The notes under the pieces are model-generated. The model was not told where the DNA came from. It ran no database searches and worked only from the letters and a program-made list of their open reading frames with translations. The position numbers and the translations under genes are program-made. Shown piece by piece: positions 40,432 through 50,272 of a stretch of 64,000 bases of DNA. Each line of letters opens with the position of its first letter. Within the stretch, counting starts at the first letter, position 1. Source of the stretch: Sphingomonas sp. CCH21-G11 (lineage in GTDB: Bacteria; Pseudomonadota; Alphaproteobacteria; Sphingomonadales; Sphingomonadaceae); NCBI RefSeq assembly GCF_001555965.1, contig NZ_LSHX01000010.1, forward strand, positions 153,581 through 217,580, given 5' to 3'.

Positions 40432-41069
40432 GCGAGTATGAGGGCGAGCCGATCCCCGGACTGCCGGGGCTGCTGCCGCCGGGCGAGCGCATCCTGTGGC
40501 GCGGCCGGCCGCAATGGCGCGCGCTCGCCCGCACCGCCTTTCACACGCGGCTGGTCGGCGGTTACTTCGCGGTGCTCGTGATCGTCGCCGCGATGACCGG
40601 CGGCGTGACCGGCACCGCGATGACCGCGACCGCCGGCGTGCTGGGCGTCGCGGTGCTGGCGCTGCTCGCCTGGGCATCGGCGCGCACCACGGTCTATACG
40701 CTGACCGACAAGCGGCTCGTCCTGCGGATCGGCGTGGCCCTGCCCAAGTGCATCAACCTGCCGCTCGCGATGATCGAGGCGGTCGATTTCGCCCCGCGCC
40801 CCGACGGCACCGGCGACATCGCGCTCAAGCTGAAGGGCGCGCCGCTGCTCGGTTATGCGACCCTGTGGCCGCACGCGCGCGCCTGGCACATCAACCGGCC
40901 CCAGCCGACGCTGCGCGCGGTCGGGGATGCCGAGCGTATCGGCGCGATGATCGCGCGCCAGTGCCTGACCGCGGTGCCGAGCGGGCAGATCACGCCGCCG
41001 CAGGGCATCACGGGCGTTACCGGCAGCACGGCCGGCCATGGCGGGTTTGGCGAGGCGGCGGCGGCATGA
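40428..41069 (+). CDS. puhB: Photosynthetic complex assembly protein PuhB
   Basis: A 213-residue membrane protein starting with GTG inside the puhA stop. It opens EYEGEPIPGLPGLLPPGERI followed by LWRGRPQWRALARTAFHTRL, the PuhB signature. Two adjacent helices (about 45-85) lead into a PH-like domain with TVYTLTDKRLVLRIGVALPK. PuhB aids reaction-centre assembly. Overlaps puhC by 4 nt. Confidence 0.93.
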   Translation: MSEYEGEPIPGLPGLLPPGERILWRGRPQWRALARTAFHTRLVGGYFAVLVIVAAMTGGVTGTAMTATAGVLGVAVLALLAWASARTTVYTLTDKRLVLRIGVALPKCINLPLAMIEAVDFAPRPDGTGDIALKLKGAPLLGYATLWPHARAWHINRPQPTLRAVGDAERIGAMIARQCLTAVPSGQITPPQGITGVTGSTAGHGGFGEAAAA

Positions 41070-41536
41070 CCACGCACAGCCACGAAAACACCGTCCCGCA
41101 GGGTGCCCTGATCCTGGCCGGCGCGCTGGTCGCCTTCACTCTAGTGGCGACGGTGACGGTGCGCATGATCGGCCTGCCGCCCGCGGCGTCGCCGGTCGCG
41201 GAGCGCGCCGCCGCGCATGTCCCGATGGTCACATCGCAGACGCTGCGCTTCGCCGACCGCGAAGATGGCGGCGTGGCGATCACGCGTGCCGATGGTCGGG
41301 TGACGTTGTTGCCGCGCGGCAGCAATTCTGGCTTCATCCGCGGCGTCATGCGCGGCTTTGCCCGTGACCGGCGGATGCGCGGCCTGGGTCCCGACACGCC
41401 GTTCGTCCTCGCCGCCTGGGCCAATGGCGGCCTGTCGCTGACCGACACCGCGACGGGACGCAGCGTCGAGCTCAACGGCTTCGGCATCGACAATCGCGCC
41501 GCGTTCATGGCGCTGCTTGCCCCGGAGGCCAAATGA
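41066..41536 (+). CDS. puhC: Photosynthetic complex assembly protein PuhC
   Basis: A 156-residue protein with one N-terminal transmembrane helix (GALILAGALVAFTLVATVTV) and a periplasmic domain. The domain contains TLRFADREDGGVAITRADGR and FIRGVMRGFARDRRMRGLGP, the core of the PuhC family. PuhC is needed for normal RC-LH1 formation in Rhodobacter. ATGA overlaps on both sides. Confidence 0.9.
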   Translation: MTTHSHENTVPQGALILAGALVAFTLVATVTVRMIGLPPAASPVAERAAAHVPMVTSQTLRFADREDGGVAITRADGRVTLLPRGSNSGFIRGVMRGFARDRRMRGLGPDTPFVLAAWANGGLSLTDTATGRSVELNGFGIDNRAAFMALLAPEAK

Positions 41537-41826
41537 TGTTCGCGCGCGCCCGTTTCGATACGCCGTGTCGCATCGACATCGAGCATCATGACGAGGCGTT
41601 TCACGCGCATGTCGAGCTGGACGGCGACATTGCCATCAATCCGGGCGACCGCGTCATCGTCCATGGCGATCCGATCATCGTCCCGTTCGGCACGGGCGGC
41701 AGCTTTCGCCGCACCGCGACGGTCGAGCGCGCCACCGCGATCGAGCGTCTGTGGACCCGTTTCGTCGGTCATTTCGAGATGACCGAGCTCTACGAAGTCA
41801 GCTTTTCCCCGCGGAGCGCATCATGA
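41533..41826 (+). CDS. Conserved-position small protein between puhC and acsF
   Basis: A 97-residue soluble acidic protein: [20 protein letters not shown], then [20 protein letters not shown], then [15 protein letters not shown] and a helical end [20 protein letters not shown]. The centre ([10 protein letters not shown]) looks like a small beta-barrel. It is not a known Puh protein. ATGA overlaps with both puhC and acsF (4 nt each) show that it is a real, translationally coupled gene in the assembly/cyclase segment. A role in reaction-centre assembly or as a cyclase partner is inference. Confidence 0.85.
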   Translation: MMFARARFDTPCRIDIEHHDEAFHAHVELDGDIAINPGDRVIVHGDPIIVPFGTGGSFRRTATVERATAIERLWTRFVGHFEMTELYEVSFSPRSAS

Positions 41827-42899
41827 ACGCCATCAGCCCGATCACGCCCGCCCCGGGCCATGCCCCCGACACGCTGGCGATCGCCACCGAGAACACGGTT
41901 TTGTCGCCGCGCTTCTACACCACCGATTTCGACGCGATGGACCGGCTCGACGTCTCGTCGGTGCGCGCCGAATGGGACGCGCTGATCGCCGAGATGGTCG
42001 CCGACCCCAACAAGCGGCATTTCAAGCGCACCGAAGCCTTCAACGGGGTCATCGAAACGCTGCCCGACGGCCTGCGCGAAGAGTTCGTCGATTTCCTGGT
42101 CAGCTCGATGACGTCGGAGTTCTCGGGCTGCATCCTCTATGCCGAAATCGCCAAGCGGGTGAAGAATCCCGACATCAAGCAATTGATGCGCCTGATGAGC
42201 CGCGACGAGAGCCGCCATGCCGGCTTCATCAACGACACGCTCAAGGATGCAGGGATCGGCGTCGACCTGGGCTTCCTGACCAAGGCCAAGAAATATCATT
42301 ATTTCCGGCCGAAGTTCATCTTCTACGCGACCTATCTGTCCGAAAAGATCGGCTATGCGCGCTACATCACCATCTACCGCCACTTGGCGCGTCACCCGGA
42401 GCTGCGCTTCCACCCGATCTTCAACTGGTTCGAGGAATGGTGCAACGACGAGTTCCGCCACGGCGAGGCGTTCGCGCTGCTGATGCGCGCCGACCCCAAG
42501 CTGCTGGCCGGACACAACAAGCTGTGGATCCGCTTCTTCCTCGTCGCGGTCTACGCCACCATGTATGTGCGCGACCATAACCGGCCGGAGTTCCACAAGG
42601 GGCTGGGCGTCGATCCCACCGAATATGACCTCCAGGTGTTCCGCACCTGCTCCGAAATCACGCGCCAGGTATTTCCGGTGGTGCTCGATACCGATGCGCC
42701 GGGATTCCGCGCCGGCCTCGAAGCGATGCGGCGGGCGGCGGCCCGGATCGACGAGGGCCGCGCGCAGGGCGGCATCGCCGGCGCGTTCAAGCGCGTGACC
42801 GGCGTCGCGTCGGCGGCGACCGGTTTTGTCCGGCTTTATCTCCATCGCACGCGGCGCAACGAGTTGCCGGCACAAACGCGTCTGGTCCCGGCCTGGTGA
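41823..42899 (+). CDS. acsF: Aerobic Mg-protoporphyrin IX monomethyl ester cyclase
   Basis: A 358-residue diiron oxidase. Metal-ligand motifs are the Glu in [21 protein letters not shown] (ExxH), and the second pair in [37 protein letters not shown] and [15 protein letters not shown] are typical of AcsF. It uses O2 to form the isocyclic ring E; no oxygen-independent BchE is in the window, so ring E formation here appears oxygen-dependent. Start ATG 41823 lies inside the previous stop; the stop overlaps puhE (GTGA). Confidence 0.96.
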   Translation: MNAISPITPAPGHAPDTLAIATENTVLSPRFYTTDFDAMDRLDVSSVRAEWDALIAEMVADPNKRHFKRTEAFNGVIETLPDGLREEFVDFLVSSMTSEFSGCILYAEIAKRVKNPDIKQLMRLMSRDESRHAGFINDTLKDAGIGVDLGFLTKAKKYHYFRPKFIFYATYLSEKIGYARYITIYRHLARHPELRFHPIFNWFEEWCNDEFRHGEAFALLMRADPKLLAGHNKLWIRFFLVAVYATMYVRDHNRPEFHKGLGVDPTEYDLQVFRTCSEITRQVFPVVLDTDAPGFRAGLEAMRRAAARIDEGRAQGGIAGAFKRVTGVASAATGFVRLYLHRTRRNELPAQTRLVPAW

Positions 42900-43672
42900 G
42901 CCTGCCCCCGCTCCTCTTTGCGCTGTTCATGTGGTTCGTCGGCACCGGTGCGGTCGTGTGGCTGGACAGCCGCCCGCGCGCGACGTTCCGCACCAGTTTC
43001 CGGCTGGCCGGGCTGGTCGCGCTGGCGGCGATGGCGGTCGCGGGGTGGAGCGCGGGCGATGCGTCGCCGTCCGCCGCCTATATCGGCTTTTCGTGCGCGA
43101 TCCTGATCTGGGGCTGGCACGAAATGGGGTTCCTGATGGGCTTCGTCGCCGGACCGAACCGCCTGCCCTGCCCGTCGGGCACGACCGGATGGGCGCGCTT
43201 TCGCCTGGCGACCGGCACCGTCATCCATCACGAGATTGCGCTCGCCGCCAATCTTCTGGCGCTGGTCGCGCTGAGCTGGGGCCAGCCCAATCAGGCCGCC
43301 GCGCTCACCTTTGCGCTGCTGTTCGGCATGCGGCTATCGGCCAAGCTCAACCTGTATCTGGGCGTCGCCAACCTGTCCGACGAGATTTTTCCGGCGCATC
43401 TCGCCTATCTCAAAAGCTATTTCGGGGCGCGGCCGATCAACTGGCTCTACCCCTTCTCGATCGTGGGCGGCGCCGGGATCGCCGTCTGGGCCTGGCTGGC
43501 GGCGGAAAGCGCGTCGGGGGGCATGGCGATCACCTGCACGCTGCTCGCCGGCCTGGCCGTGCTGGGCGTGGTCGAGCATCTGTTTCTGGTCCTGCCGCTG
43601 CGCGACGGGGCAATGTGGCGCTGGTTTTCAGCGTCGAAACCGCCGGTCGTCGTACCGGCCAAAAGTGAATAA
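42896..43672 (+). CDS. puhE: Photosynthetic complex assembly protein PuhE
   Basis: A 258-residue polytopic protein with about seven helices, starting at a GTG that overlaps the acsF stop. Diagnostic parts are [60 protein letters not shown] and [20 protein letters not shown]. PuhE is linked to control of bacteriochlorophyll level and RC assembly. hemA follows after 15 bp. Confidence 0.9.
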   Translation: MSLPPLLFALFMWFVGTGAVVWLDSRPRATFRTSFRLAGLVALAAMAVAGWSAGDASPSAAYIGFSCAILIWGWHEMGFLMGFVAGPNRLPCPSGTTGWARFRLATGTVIHHEIALAANLLALVALSWGQPNQAAALTFALLFGMRLSAKLNLYLGVANLSDEIFPAHLAYLKSYFGARPINWLYPFSIVGGAGIAVWAWLAAESASGGMAITCTLLAGLAVLGVVEHLFLVLPLRDGAMWRWFSASKPPVVVPAKSE

Positions 43673-43687
43673 GGTGGGGAGGCACGC

Positions 43688-44908
43688 ATGAACTACGAGG
43701 CATTCTTCCAGGGCGAGCTCGATGTGCTGCGCGAAGACGGGCGCTATCGCATCTTCGCCGAGCTGGAGCGAAAGGCCGGCAACTTCCCCCACGCGCACCG
43801 ACATGTCGACGGCGACATCAGCGACGTGACGGTGTGGTGCTCGAACGACTATCTGGGCATGGGCCAGCACCCCGACGTGCTGAGCGCCATGCACGAGACG
43901 ATCGACAGATGCGGCGCCGGCGCCGGCGGCACGCGCAACATTTCGGGCACGACGCATGCCCATGTCGTGCTCGAGCGCGAGCTCGCTGACCTGCACGGCA
44001 AGGAAGCGGCGCTGCTGTTTACCTCGGGCTATGTCTCCAACTGGGCCGCGCTCGGCACCCTGGCGGCGCGGCTGCCGAACTGCGTCGTGCTGTCGGACGC
44101 GCTCAACCATGCCTCGATGATCGAGGGCATTCGCCACAGCCGCGCCGAACGCCAGGTGTTCCGCCATAACGATCCCGAGGATCTGAACCGCCGCCTGGCC
44201 GCGATCGAGCCCGGCCGGCCCAAGCTGGTCGCATTCGAAAGCGTGTATTCGATGGACGGCGACATCGCGCCGATCGCCGAAATTCTGGACGTGTGCGAAG
44301 CGCATGACGCGATGAGCTATATCGACGAAGTGCACGCCGTCGGCCTTTATGGTCCGCGCGGCGGCGGCATCGCCGAACGCGAAGGGCTGATGGACCGGAT
44401 CACCGTGATCGAAGGCACGCTGGGCAAGGCGTTCGGGGTGATGGGCGGCTATATCGCGGCGTCGCACGCATTGTGCGACTTCGTGCGCAGCTTTGCCTCG
44501 GGCTTCATCTTCTCGACCGCACTGCCACCGGGCCTGGCCGCCGGGGCAACCGCCAGCATCCGCCATCTCAAGGCCAGCTCCGCCGAGCGCGAGGCGCATC
44601 AGGAGCGCGTCGCCTATGTCCGCCGCCGCCTGTCTGCGCTGGGCATCCCGACGATCGACAATCCCAGCCACATCATTCCGGTGATGGTCGGCGATGCCAA
44701 GAAGTGCAAGATGATCAGCGACTGGCTGCTCGAGCATCACGGCATCTATGTCCAGCCGATCAACTACCCGACCGTGCCCGTCGGCACCGAACGGCTACGC
44801 CTCACCCCGTCGCCGGTCCACAGCGACGGCGACGTCGACAAGCTGGTTCGCGCGCTGAGCGAGATCTGGTCACACTGCGAACTGGCACGCCGCGAAATGG
44901 CGGCCTGA
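43688..44908 (+). CDS. hemA: 5-aminolevulinate synthase
   Basis: A 406-residue PLP enzyme of the alpha-oxoamine synthase family. [60 protein letters not shown] and the PLP-lysine motif [16 protein letters not shown] are all present. It condenses glycine with succinyl-CoA, the first step of alphaproteobacterial tetrapyrrole synthesis. As the last gene of the bchF operon it links precursor supply to pigment demand; whether another hemA exists elsewhere cannot be seen. Confidence 0.97.
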   Translation: MNYEAFFQGELDVLREDGRYRIFAELERKAGNFPHAHRHVDGDISDVTVWCSNDYLGMGQHPDVLSAMHETIDRCGAGAGGTRNISGTTHAHVVLERELADLHGKEAALLFTSGYVSNWAALGTLAARLPNCVVLSDALNHASMIEGIRHSRAERQVFRHNDPEDLNRRLAAIEPGRPKLVAFESVYSMDGDIAPIAEILDVCEAHDAMSYIDEVHAVGLYGPRGGGIAEREGLMDRITVIEGTLGKAFGVMGGYIAASHALCDFVRSFASGFIFSTALPPGLAAGATASIRHLKASSAEREAHQERVAYVRRRLSALGIPTIDNPSHIIPVMVGDAKKCKMISDWLLEHHGIYVQPINYPTVPVGTERLRLTPSPVHSDGDVDKLVRALSEIWSHCELARREMAA

Positions 44909-44970
44909 ACGCGGGCGCGGTCGCGCGAGCCCTCGAAAAGGGGTTCGCGTAAAGGCGCGCTCGAAAAGGA

Positions 44971-45218
44971 TTCGCGCGAAGGCGCGAAGGCGCGAAGTTT
45001 TGGTTCACGCAGAGGCGCAGAGGGCGCGGAGAATATGTGCGTCGCCCCCGGCGAAGGCCGGGGCCTTTGGGGGATCGAGCGCCAGACCGAACCGCTTGGG
45101 CCGAGTGCATAAATGGCGGCCCCGGCCTCCGCCGGGGCGACGACGACAGGCTCCGCGTCCTCCGCGTCTCTGCGTGAAAAACTCTGCCTTTACGTCGCGT
45201 CTTCGCGCCTTCGCGCGA
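44971..45218. repeat. Three-layer nested inverted repeat between hemA and the DUF3422 gene
   Basis: Outer arms: GCGCGAAGGCGCGAAG-type (44971-44997) against CTTCGCGCCTTCGCGCGA (45201-45218). Middle arms: CACGCAGAGGCGCAGAGG-type (45005-45031) against CTCCGCGTCTCTGCGTGA-type (45151-45177). Inner arms: GTCGCCCCCGGCGAAGGCCG (45041-) against GGCCTCCGCCGGGGCGAC (ending 45141). The layers are in order A-B-C...C'-B'-A'. The 346-bp gap 44909-45254 holds nothing else. It may end both convergent transcripts. Confidence 0.85.
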
Positions 45219-45254
45219 CTCATTTCGACCGACGCATTGCGCGCTGCCGCCGAG

Positions 45255-46523
45255 TTACTCCGCCAGATGCGCCCGCAACCGCCGCGCCGACCACCATACG
45301 AACAGCATGACGATCGGGACCAGCCCCGCCATCACTAGCGGCTTCGTCTTCTCGCCCGTCAGCGGATAGATGACATAGGCGAGCAGCGCGATCAGGTAAT
45401 AGCTGATCGCCACCACCGACAGCCCCTCGACCGCCTGCTGCAGGCGCAGCTGCAACCGGGTGCGCTGGTCCATCGACGCGAGCAGGTCGCGATTCTGCTT
45501 GGCGAGCGCAATGTCGATGCGCGTGCGCAGCAGCGAGCTGGTCCACGCCGCGCGCTGCTGCAGATCCTCGAGCCGCCGCACGAAACTCTCGCACGTTCGC
45601 ACCGCCGGCGTCAGCCGCCGCTCGGTGAAGTCCGCCAGCGTCTGGTAGCCGCGCACCGCCCCGACATGCAGGCTGCGCAGCCGCTCCAGGCTCAGCTCCG
45701 CATAGGCGCGCGTCGCCGACATGCGATAGCGCGTCGACGCCACGATCCGCGCCAGCTCGGCCGACACGAAAGTCAGCTCGTCGAGCAGCCCGTCGTCGCT
45801 TGATGCGCGCTCCGACACTTCGTGGGTCAGCACCGACAGGCGCTGTTCGAGCGCCGATACCTCGGTCGTCAGCTTCTGCGCGATCGGCAGGCCGAGGAGC
45901 GCCATGTTGCGATAGTTGCCGAGTTCCTGGAGCCGCACCACCATCTGCGCGGCCTCGTCGCCCTCAAGCGACAGGTCGGCAACGAGCAGACGGCCATAGC
46001 CGTCAGGATGCAGCATGAAATCGGACATGATCCGCGCCTTGCCGTCGGCGACGGTGCATACGGTCAACGCGCTCGGCTCAAACCACTGCGCCAGCATGTC
46101 CCGATCGGGTAGCGGCGTGTCCCTGGCGGCTATCGCGATCTGGGTCGCGCGGATGACCTGACCCGGCATTTCCGCAATGATTGCTGCGGCCTCTTCGCCA
46201 AAGGCCGTGGTCTCGAACGGATGGTCGAATGCGCCTTCGCGCACCAGCGTGATGCTCGCGAACTCGGTATGCCCCTCCCACACCAGCGTTACGCCATCGC
46301 CGATCGGCAATACTTCATAGCGCGACCCGTCGAGCACGCGGTGGCCATGGCGCCGGGCGATCGCCGCGACATAGGCGCGGCTGGGGCGCGAGCTATGCTC
46401 GCCGAGCAGCGCGACGACCTGGACGAGCCGGCAGGGCGAGGTGAAGCGGGGCAGCCGCCGCACGTGCATCTCGGCCGAAAGGCTGGCGCGAAGCGGGTGA
46501 CTGCGCGCGGTCAGATTGTCCAT
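45255..46523 (-). CDS. DUF3422 family membrane-anchored protein
   Basis: A 422-residue protein. The N-terminal alpha/beta region (MHVRRLPRFTSPCRLVQVVA) leads to LPIGDGVTLVWEGHTEFASI. A long helical/coiled-coil stretch (about 210-340, with LTTEVSALEQRLSVLTHEVS) precedes two C-terminal transmembrane helices (SVVAISYYLIALLAYVIYPL and PLVMAGLVPIVMLFVWWSAR). The layout matches DUF3422, whose function is unknown. It lies 50 bp after pufC on the same strand, so it may be the last gene of the puf transcript. Confidence 0.75.
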   Translation of the reverse strand: MDNLTARSHPLRASLSAEMHVRRLPRFTSPCRLVQVVALLGEHSSRPSRAYVAAIARRHGHRVLDGSRYEVLPIGDGVTLVWEGHTEFASITLVREGAFDHPFETTAFGEEAAAIIAEMPGQVIRATQIAIAARDTPLPDRDMLAQWFEPSALTVCTVADGKARIMSDFMLHPDGYGRLLVADLSLEGDEAAQMVVRLQELGNYRNMALLGLPIAQKLTTEVSALEQRLSVLTHEVSERASSDDGLLDELTFVSAELARIVASTRYRMSATRAYAELSLERLRSLHVGAVRGYQTLADFTERRLTPAVRTCESFVRRLEDLQQRAAWTSSLLRTRIDIALAKQNRDLLASMDQRTRLQLRLQQAVEGLSVVAISYYLIALLAYVIYPLTGEKTKPLVMAGLVPIVMLFVWWSARRLRAHLAE

Positions 46524-46573
46524 CGCGCCCCTCCGCTGCCCCCGACCGCCGGCCGGGGGGTATCCTGCGTTTC

Positions 46574-47731
46574 TTATTCAGTCGCGGCAGGCGCCTCGGC
46601 CGGAGCCGCGTCAGCGGGTGCTTCCGCCACGGCCGAGTCAGTGGCCGGTTCCGTGGGTGGCGCCGCCGGGGCGGCCTCCGCCATCGGCGTCGAGCCCGCC
46701 ACATAGCCCTTGTAACGTTCGAGCAGCGCCGGGGTGACGCGCAGCGTCGGCGCGCTTGGCAGCATGCTCACCCCGCCAAGCGGCTTGTTGACCCCCTGGT
46801 GACAGGTCAGGCAGTTGACCTTGAGCGAGTCGCCGTTCGGCCCCTTGCGATTGGCGGGCATGATCGGTGCCAGCGGATTGAGATGCTGGTTGTTGATCTC
46901 GCGCACCATGCGGATGCCGTACCAGGCGAGCGCGCGTTGCGGCCGGCTGTTGCTCCACGACTGGAACGAGTCGGTATTGTGGCAGAAGGTGCAGTTGACC
47001 CCCAGCGCGGTCGAGAGATGCATCATGATCGCATAGCTCGCCTCGGCCTGCTTGACCGATTTGCCCACGGCCACCGGATAGATGCCGGTGTTGTTGACGC
47101 GCGAGTTCTGGTCGCCCTGGAGATACATCGAATAGGGGTCATAGGGCAGCGAGGCATAGCCTACCTGCGCCGCCGGCGTGTTCTGCCCGCGCTTGTTGCC
47201 ACGGATGCCGCCCGACGGATTGTCGCCGCTCGCCCAGACATATGCCGGGATCGCGTTGCCGCGATGGCAGGTGTAACAGGTGACGCCGGTTTCCTTCACA
47301 TGGCTTTGCCAGTTGGTGTTGATCGACCGCGTCATCACCAGCATCTGCCGTGCGACGTTCTTGGTATATTTCTCGTCCGACGCCAGATTCTCGGGGTTGT
47401 GACAGTAATTGCACCCCTGTTCTGGCGGCGCGACCCACTGGGTGATCTGCGCCATCAGATGGTTGAAGCGTTCGGCCGACAAGTCGCCGAGCACCTGGAC
47501 ATTCTGATAGGTTTCGGCTGCCGACGGGCCCTCGTCCGCGGGCAGCGGATAGGGATCGTCGGGAATGACCGCCGCGGGCTTGACGTTGTTCACGTCCACC
47601 ACCTGCGCCATGCCCGTGCCGCGATAGCCGGTCTGCGTGATCTTCTTCGGCCCCAGGTCGCAGGCCCCGAGCGCGAGGCTCAGGCCCGCACCGGCCGCCA
47701 GGGTGGCATAAAGCCTCATGCTGCTGCTCAT
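46574..47731 (-). CDS. pufC: Reaction-centre tetrahaem cytochrome c subunit
   Basis: A 385-residue periplasmic lipoprotein. The lipobox LALGAC puts the lipidated Cys at 24. Four CxxCH haem sites are at 107-111 (CNYCH), 152-156 (CYTCH), 247-251 (CTFCH) and 307-311 (CLTCH). It re-reduces the photo-oxidised special pair. The C-terminus carries an extra Ala/Pro/Glu-rich tail (about 350-385) beyond the last haem domain. It overlaps pufM by 4 nt, completing pufBALMC. Confidence 0.96.
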   Translation of the reverse strand: MSSSMRLYATLAAGAGLSLALGACDLGPKKITQTGYRGTGMAQVVDVNNVKPAAVIPDDPYPLPADEGPSAAETYQNVQVLGDLSAERFNHLMAQITQWVAPPEQGCNYCHNPENLASDEKYTKNVARQMLVMTRSINTNWQSHVKETGVTCYTCHRGNAIPAYVWASGDNPSGGIRGNKRGQNTPAAQVGYASLPYDPYSMYLQGDQNSRVNNTGIYPVAVGKSVKQAEASYAIMMHLSTALGVNCTFCHNTDSFQSWSNSRPQRALAWYGIRMVREINNQHLNPLAPIMPANRKGPNGDSLKVNCLTCHQGVNKPLGGVSMLPSAPTLRVTPALLERYKGYVAGSTPMAEAAPAAPPTEPATDSAVAEAPADAAPAEAPAATE

Positions 47732-48702
47732 TGCGGTGCTCCAGGCAACGTGGCGGGATCAACCACGCCGGTCGGGGGATATTCGGCGGCATAGCCGCGC
47801 TCGATCGCCCACAGGTACCAGTTGTCGACGACGGTACCGGTCAACAGGATGCCCAGGCCTCCGGTCAGCGTGGTCAGCACCGCGAACCACCATGCCCAGC
47901 GGTGGATCGATTCCATCGTGGCGTTGAAGCCCATGGTCCAGCGCCAGAACAGCGCGCCGCGCTCGGCAGCGGTGCCGCGATCGATGATCTGCTCGATCTC
48001 GCGTTCGGCGCCGTACCGGCCGGTCGCCAGGATCGTCGCGCCGTGCATCGCGAACAGCAGCGTCGAACCATAGAGGAAGGCGATCGAAAGCGCATGGAAC
48101 GGGTTATAGAACAGGTTGCCGTACCGGATCGAGAACGCAGCCGTCCAGTCGAGGTGCGGAAAGATGCCGAACGGCACCGCTTCCGACCAGCTTCCCATCA
48201 GCAACGGCCGGATGAAGCCGAGGACGAGGAAGAGGAAGATCGCCGACAGGAAGGCCCAGGCGACGTGAGTGCCCATGCCGAGCGCGCGCGCCCGGATATA
48301 GGTGCGTGCCCACCACAACAGGACGCTTGAGGTCAGGAAGAAACCGGCGATCAGCCACCAGCCGCCTTCGGCCAGCGGGACGAACGGGCTGACGCCATAT
48401 TCGGGCCCGGGCGGCTCGAGCGCCAGCCAGAACAGCTGGCGGACGAACTGGATCGGATCCCAGTTGACCGACGCCCACATGTTGAGGCCGATGATCTCAA
48501 ATGCGAGGAAGCCGCAGATGAGCGAGGCGATGCCGAGCCGGCCGAGGTAGATCGGGCCGATCTGGGCGTTGCCGAACTTGCCCATCCAGTAATTGTAGCT
48601 GGGCATGCCGGTGCGGGTGAAGGTCGCGTCGGTCATCGGCGGGCCGAATTCCGGCGGCGCGCGCAGCTGAACTTGCGTGAAGAGGTTTTGGTAGCGTGCC
48701 AT
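47728..48702 (-). CDS. pufM: Photosynthetic reaction centre M subunit
   Basis: A 324-residue five-helix protein. Start ATG 48702 gives [20 protein letters not shown]. Characteristic parts are [52 protein letters not shown] with the special-pair His, [12 protein letters not shown] with the iron-ligand His, and [20 protein letters not shown]. It binds half of the bacteriochlorophyll special pair and the quinone QA. It lies 14 bp after pufL and overlaps pufC by ATGA. Confidence 0.97.
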   Translation of the reverse strand: MARYQNLFTQVQLRAPPEFGPPMTDATFTRTGMPSYNYWMGKFGNAQIGPIYLGRLGIASLICGFLAFEIIGLNMWASVNWDPIQFVRQLFWLALEPPGPEYGVSPFVPLAEGGWWLIAGFFLTSSVLLWWARTYIRARALGMGTHVAWAFLSAIFLFLVLGFIRPLLMGSWSEAVPFGIFPHLDWTAAFSIRYGNLFYNPFHALSIAFLYGSTLLFAMHGATILATGRYGAEREIEQIIDRGTAAERGALFWRWTMGFNATMESIHRWAWWFAVLTTLTGGLGILLTGTVVDNWYLWAIERGYAAEYPPTGVVDPATLPGAPQ

Positions 48703-48716
48703 GATCGTTATCCCTC

Positions 48717-49541
48717 TCAAGCCCAGATCGGCAGGTTGAGCCACCAGGTCCACCATTCGGGCCAGCCACGGGTCCACAGCGGTCCTGAGATGATGATGCA
48801 CACCGCGCTCCAGAAGCCCGCCGAAAGCGCCAGGAACAGGCCGACGCGGTGGATGCCGAGCGTGCCGACCGAATAGCCGATCGTGTCGCGGAAGAACGCG
48901 TCCTCATATTCGGGCGATTTCACCTCGCCGCCCTTGGGCACGTTGACCGCCGACAGGACGAGCGCGCCGTGCAGCGACAGCGCGAGCGTGGTGGTGAAGA
49001 AGAAGCTCACCGCCAGCATGTGCGCGGGGTTATAGTGGAAGTGCAGATACTGGTAGCCGGTGTTCGACACCCAGTCGAGGTGGCTGAAAATCCCGTATGG
49101 AAAGCCGTGGCCCCACGCACCCATCAGCACCGGGCGGATCACCACCAGGCTGATATAGGCGAAGATCGCGACGCCAAAGGCGATCGGCACGTGATAGCCC
49201 ATGCCGAGCTTGCGGCAGATTTCGACCTCTCGCAGCGCCCAGGAGACAAAGGCGCCGATCGCGCAGATCGTGATGACCTGCCAGAAGCCGCCCTCGCGCA
49301 GCGGCGCCAGCGCCAGGCCATAGCTGAGATCCGGCGGCGCGATCGAGATCAGCCAAGGGTTCCAGGTCGGACCCAGCGAGGCCGCGTAAAAGATCAGCAA
49401 GGTGCCCAGCAGCGAACAGATCGCGCCGGTGACGCCGAAAAATCCGACATAAAAGGGTCCGACCCAGAAGTCGAACAAGTCACCGCCGATCAGGGTGCCT
49501 CCCCTGACCCGGTATTTTCGCTCGAAGCTCAGCAGTGCCAT
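48717..49541 (-). CDS. pufL: Photosynthetic reaction centre L subunit
   Basis: A 274-residue five-helix protein: [36 protein letters not shown], and [31 protein letters not shown] carrying the special-pair His. [14 protein letters not shown] has the Fe-ligand His, and [19 protein letters not shown] the last helix His. With PufM it forms the photochemical core; QB is bound on this side. A 160-bp hairpin-bearing gap separates it from pufA. Confidence 0.97.
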   Translation of the reverse strand: MALLSFERKYRVRGGTLIGGDLFDFWVGPFYVGFFGVTGAICSLLGTLLIFYAASLGPTWNPWLISIAPPDLSYGLALAPLREGGFWQVITICAIGAFVSWALREVEICRKLGMGYHVPIAFGVAIFAYISLVVIRPVLMGAWGHGFPYGIFSHLDWVSNTGYQYLHFHYNPAHMLAVSFFFTTTLALSLHGALVLSAVNVPKGGEVKSPEYEDAFFRDTIGYSVGTLGIHRVGLFLALSAGFWSAVCIIISGPLWTRGWPEWWTWWLNLPIWA

Positions 49542-49618
49542 GACCCAATCCTCCGCGCTCGGGCCCCCCTGGGCCGGCGTCGATGTCGGTTGCAGTTTTC
49601 GTCGTCCAGGTGAGGCGA

Positions 49619-49686
49619 GGCTGGTCGCGCCAGCCCCGCCCGCCCTGTTTCGTCCCCGCGCCCGATGCTGTCCGGATGGCGCGGGG
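49619..49686 (-). promoter_or_regulatory. Intercistronic hairpins between pufA and pufL
   Basis: Two stems: CCCCGCGCC/GGCGCGGGG (49654-49662 with 49678-49686) and GGCTGG/CCAGCC (49619-49624 with 49630-49635). In Rhodobacter, hairpins here protect the pufBA mRNA 3' end and raise LH1 over RC output; the same role is likely. Confidence 0.65.
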
Positions 49687-49702
49687 GCGTATTTCCCCGA
49701 TG

Positions 49703-49882
49703 CTAGGGAGTGACCGCCGCCGGAGCTTCGGCAACGGCCGGCGTCGCCGGACCGCCGTCAAGCCAGTTGAACCGGTCCGTGCTGAGCAGGATGAAGTGAA
49801 TCAGCAGGGCCAGCACGAACAGGAAGACCGCGAGCGCAACAAGCGTGCGCCGGGGGTCGAATATCAGCCACATTCTCCACAT
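49703..49882 (-). CDS. pufA: LH1 light-harvesting antenna alpha chain
   Basis: A 59-residue single-helix polypeptide: [20 protein letters not shown] then [20 protein letters not shown]. The bacteriochlorophyll-ligating His sits in [10 protein letters not shown], and RFNWLDG follows as in LH1 alpha chains. The C-terminus is Pro/Ala-rich ([15 protein letters not shown]). Start ATG 49882 has GGAGGA upstream. It lies 16 bp after pufB. Confidence 0.96.
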   Translation of the reverse strand: MWRMWLIFDPRRTLVALAVFLFVLALLIHFILLSTDRFNWLDGGPATPAVAEAPAAVTP

Positions 49883-49898
49883 GATGTGGTCCTCCTTC

Positions 49899-50132
49899 TT
49901 ATGCCAGGAAGGCGGTGATCGTGGCTTGCGCCACGGCAACGCCGTCAGAAATCATCGCGTAGCCGTTGGGGCCGGGAATCCACGGCCGCCAGCTCCACAC
50001 CAGGAAGTGCGCGATGATGGCGATAACCGTGAAGCCGATGAAGCTGCTGATGAACAGCTTGTGGAACTCCTTGGCTTCTTCTGGGGTCAGGTAGGTTCCT
50101 GGCCCCATCCTTTCGTCTCTGTGGTCGCTCAT
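49899..50132 (-). CDS. pufB: LH1 light-harvesting antenna beta chain with long C-terminal extension
   Basis: A 77-residue polypeptide. The N-terminal polar part is [20 protein letters not shown]. The transmembrane helix carries the ligand His in [16 protein letters not shown]. Rhodobacter LH1 beta (49 residues) ends just after the WRPW motif; here about 24 further residues ([20 protein letters not shown] and FLA) follow, with a second weakly hydrophobic stretch. Start ATG 50132 follows TTTGGAGACG. It is first of pufBALMC, behind bchZ and a 47-codon frame. Confidence 0.94.
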   Translation of the reverse strand: MSDHRDERMGPGTYLTPEEAKEFHKLFISSFIGFTVIAIIAHFLVWSWRPWIPGPNGYAMISDGVAVAQATITAFLA

Positions 50133-50272
50133 GTCGTTCGTCTCCAAATATTCGGACGAGGAGGGGAGCCCGGAACGTGCTCCCAGTCATCACGGCGGAT
50201 GCTGTCCCGCCGCGATTGGTGGACCGCCAGCACCCGGTCGGGCGCGGGGCGGAAAAGGCTGCGCGCGCTCAT
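50129..50272 (-). CDS. Candidate 47-residue protein in the pufQ position
   Basis: The ATG at 50272 overlaps the bchZ stop (ATGA), and the TGA at 50129 overlaps the pufB start (ATGA), so the frame fills the bchZ-pufB gap exactly. Its sequence, [20 protein letters not shown] then [20 protein letters not shown], is basic and has no transmembrane helix, so it is not a recognisable PufQ. It could be a coupling peptide, a new small protein, or a leader open by chance. Confidence 0.4.
   Translation of the reverse strand: MSARSLFRPAPDRVLAVHQSRRDSIRRDDWEHVPGSPPRPNIWRRTT

Noticed and set aside
46574..47728. A pufX gene after pufM
   Set aside because: The gene overlapping pufM is the tetrahaem pufC; no PufX-like frame is seen.
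50129..50272. Calling the bchZ-pufB frame pufQ
   Set aside because: Position fits, but there is no transmembrane helix and no resemblance to PufQ.
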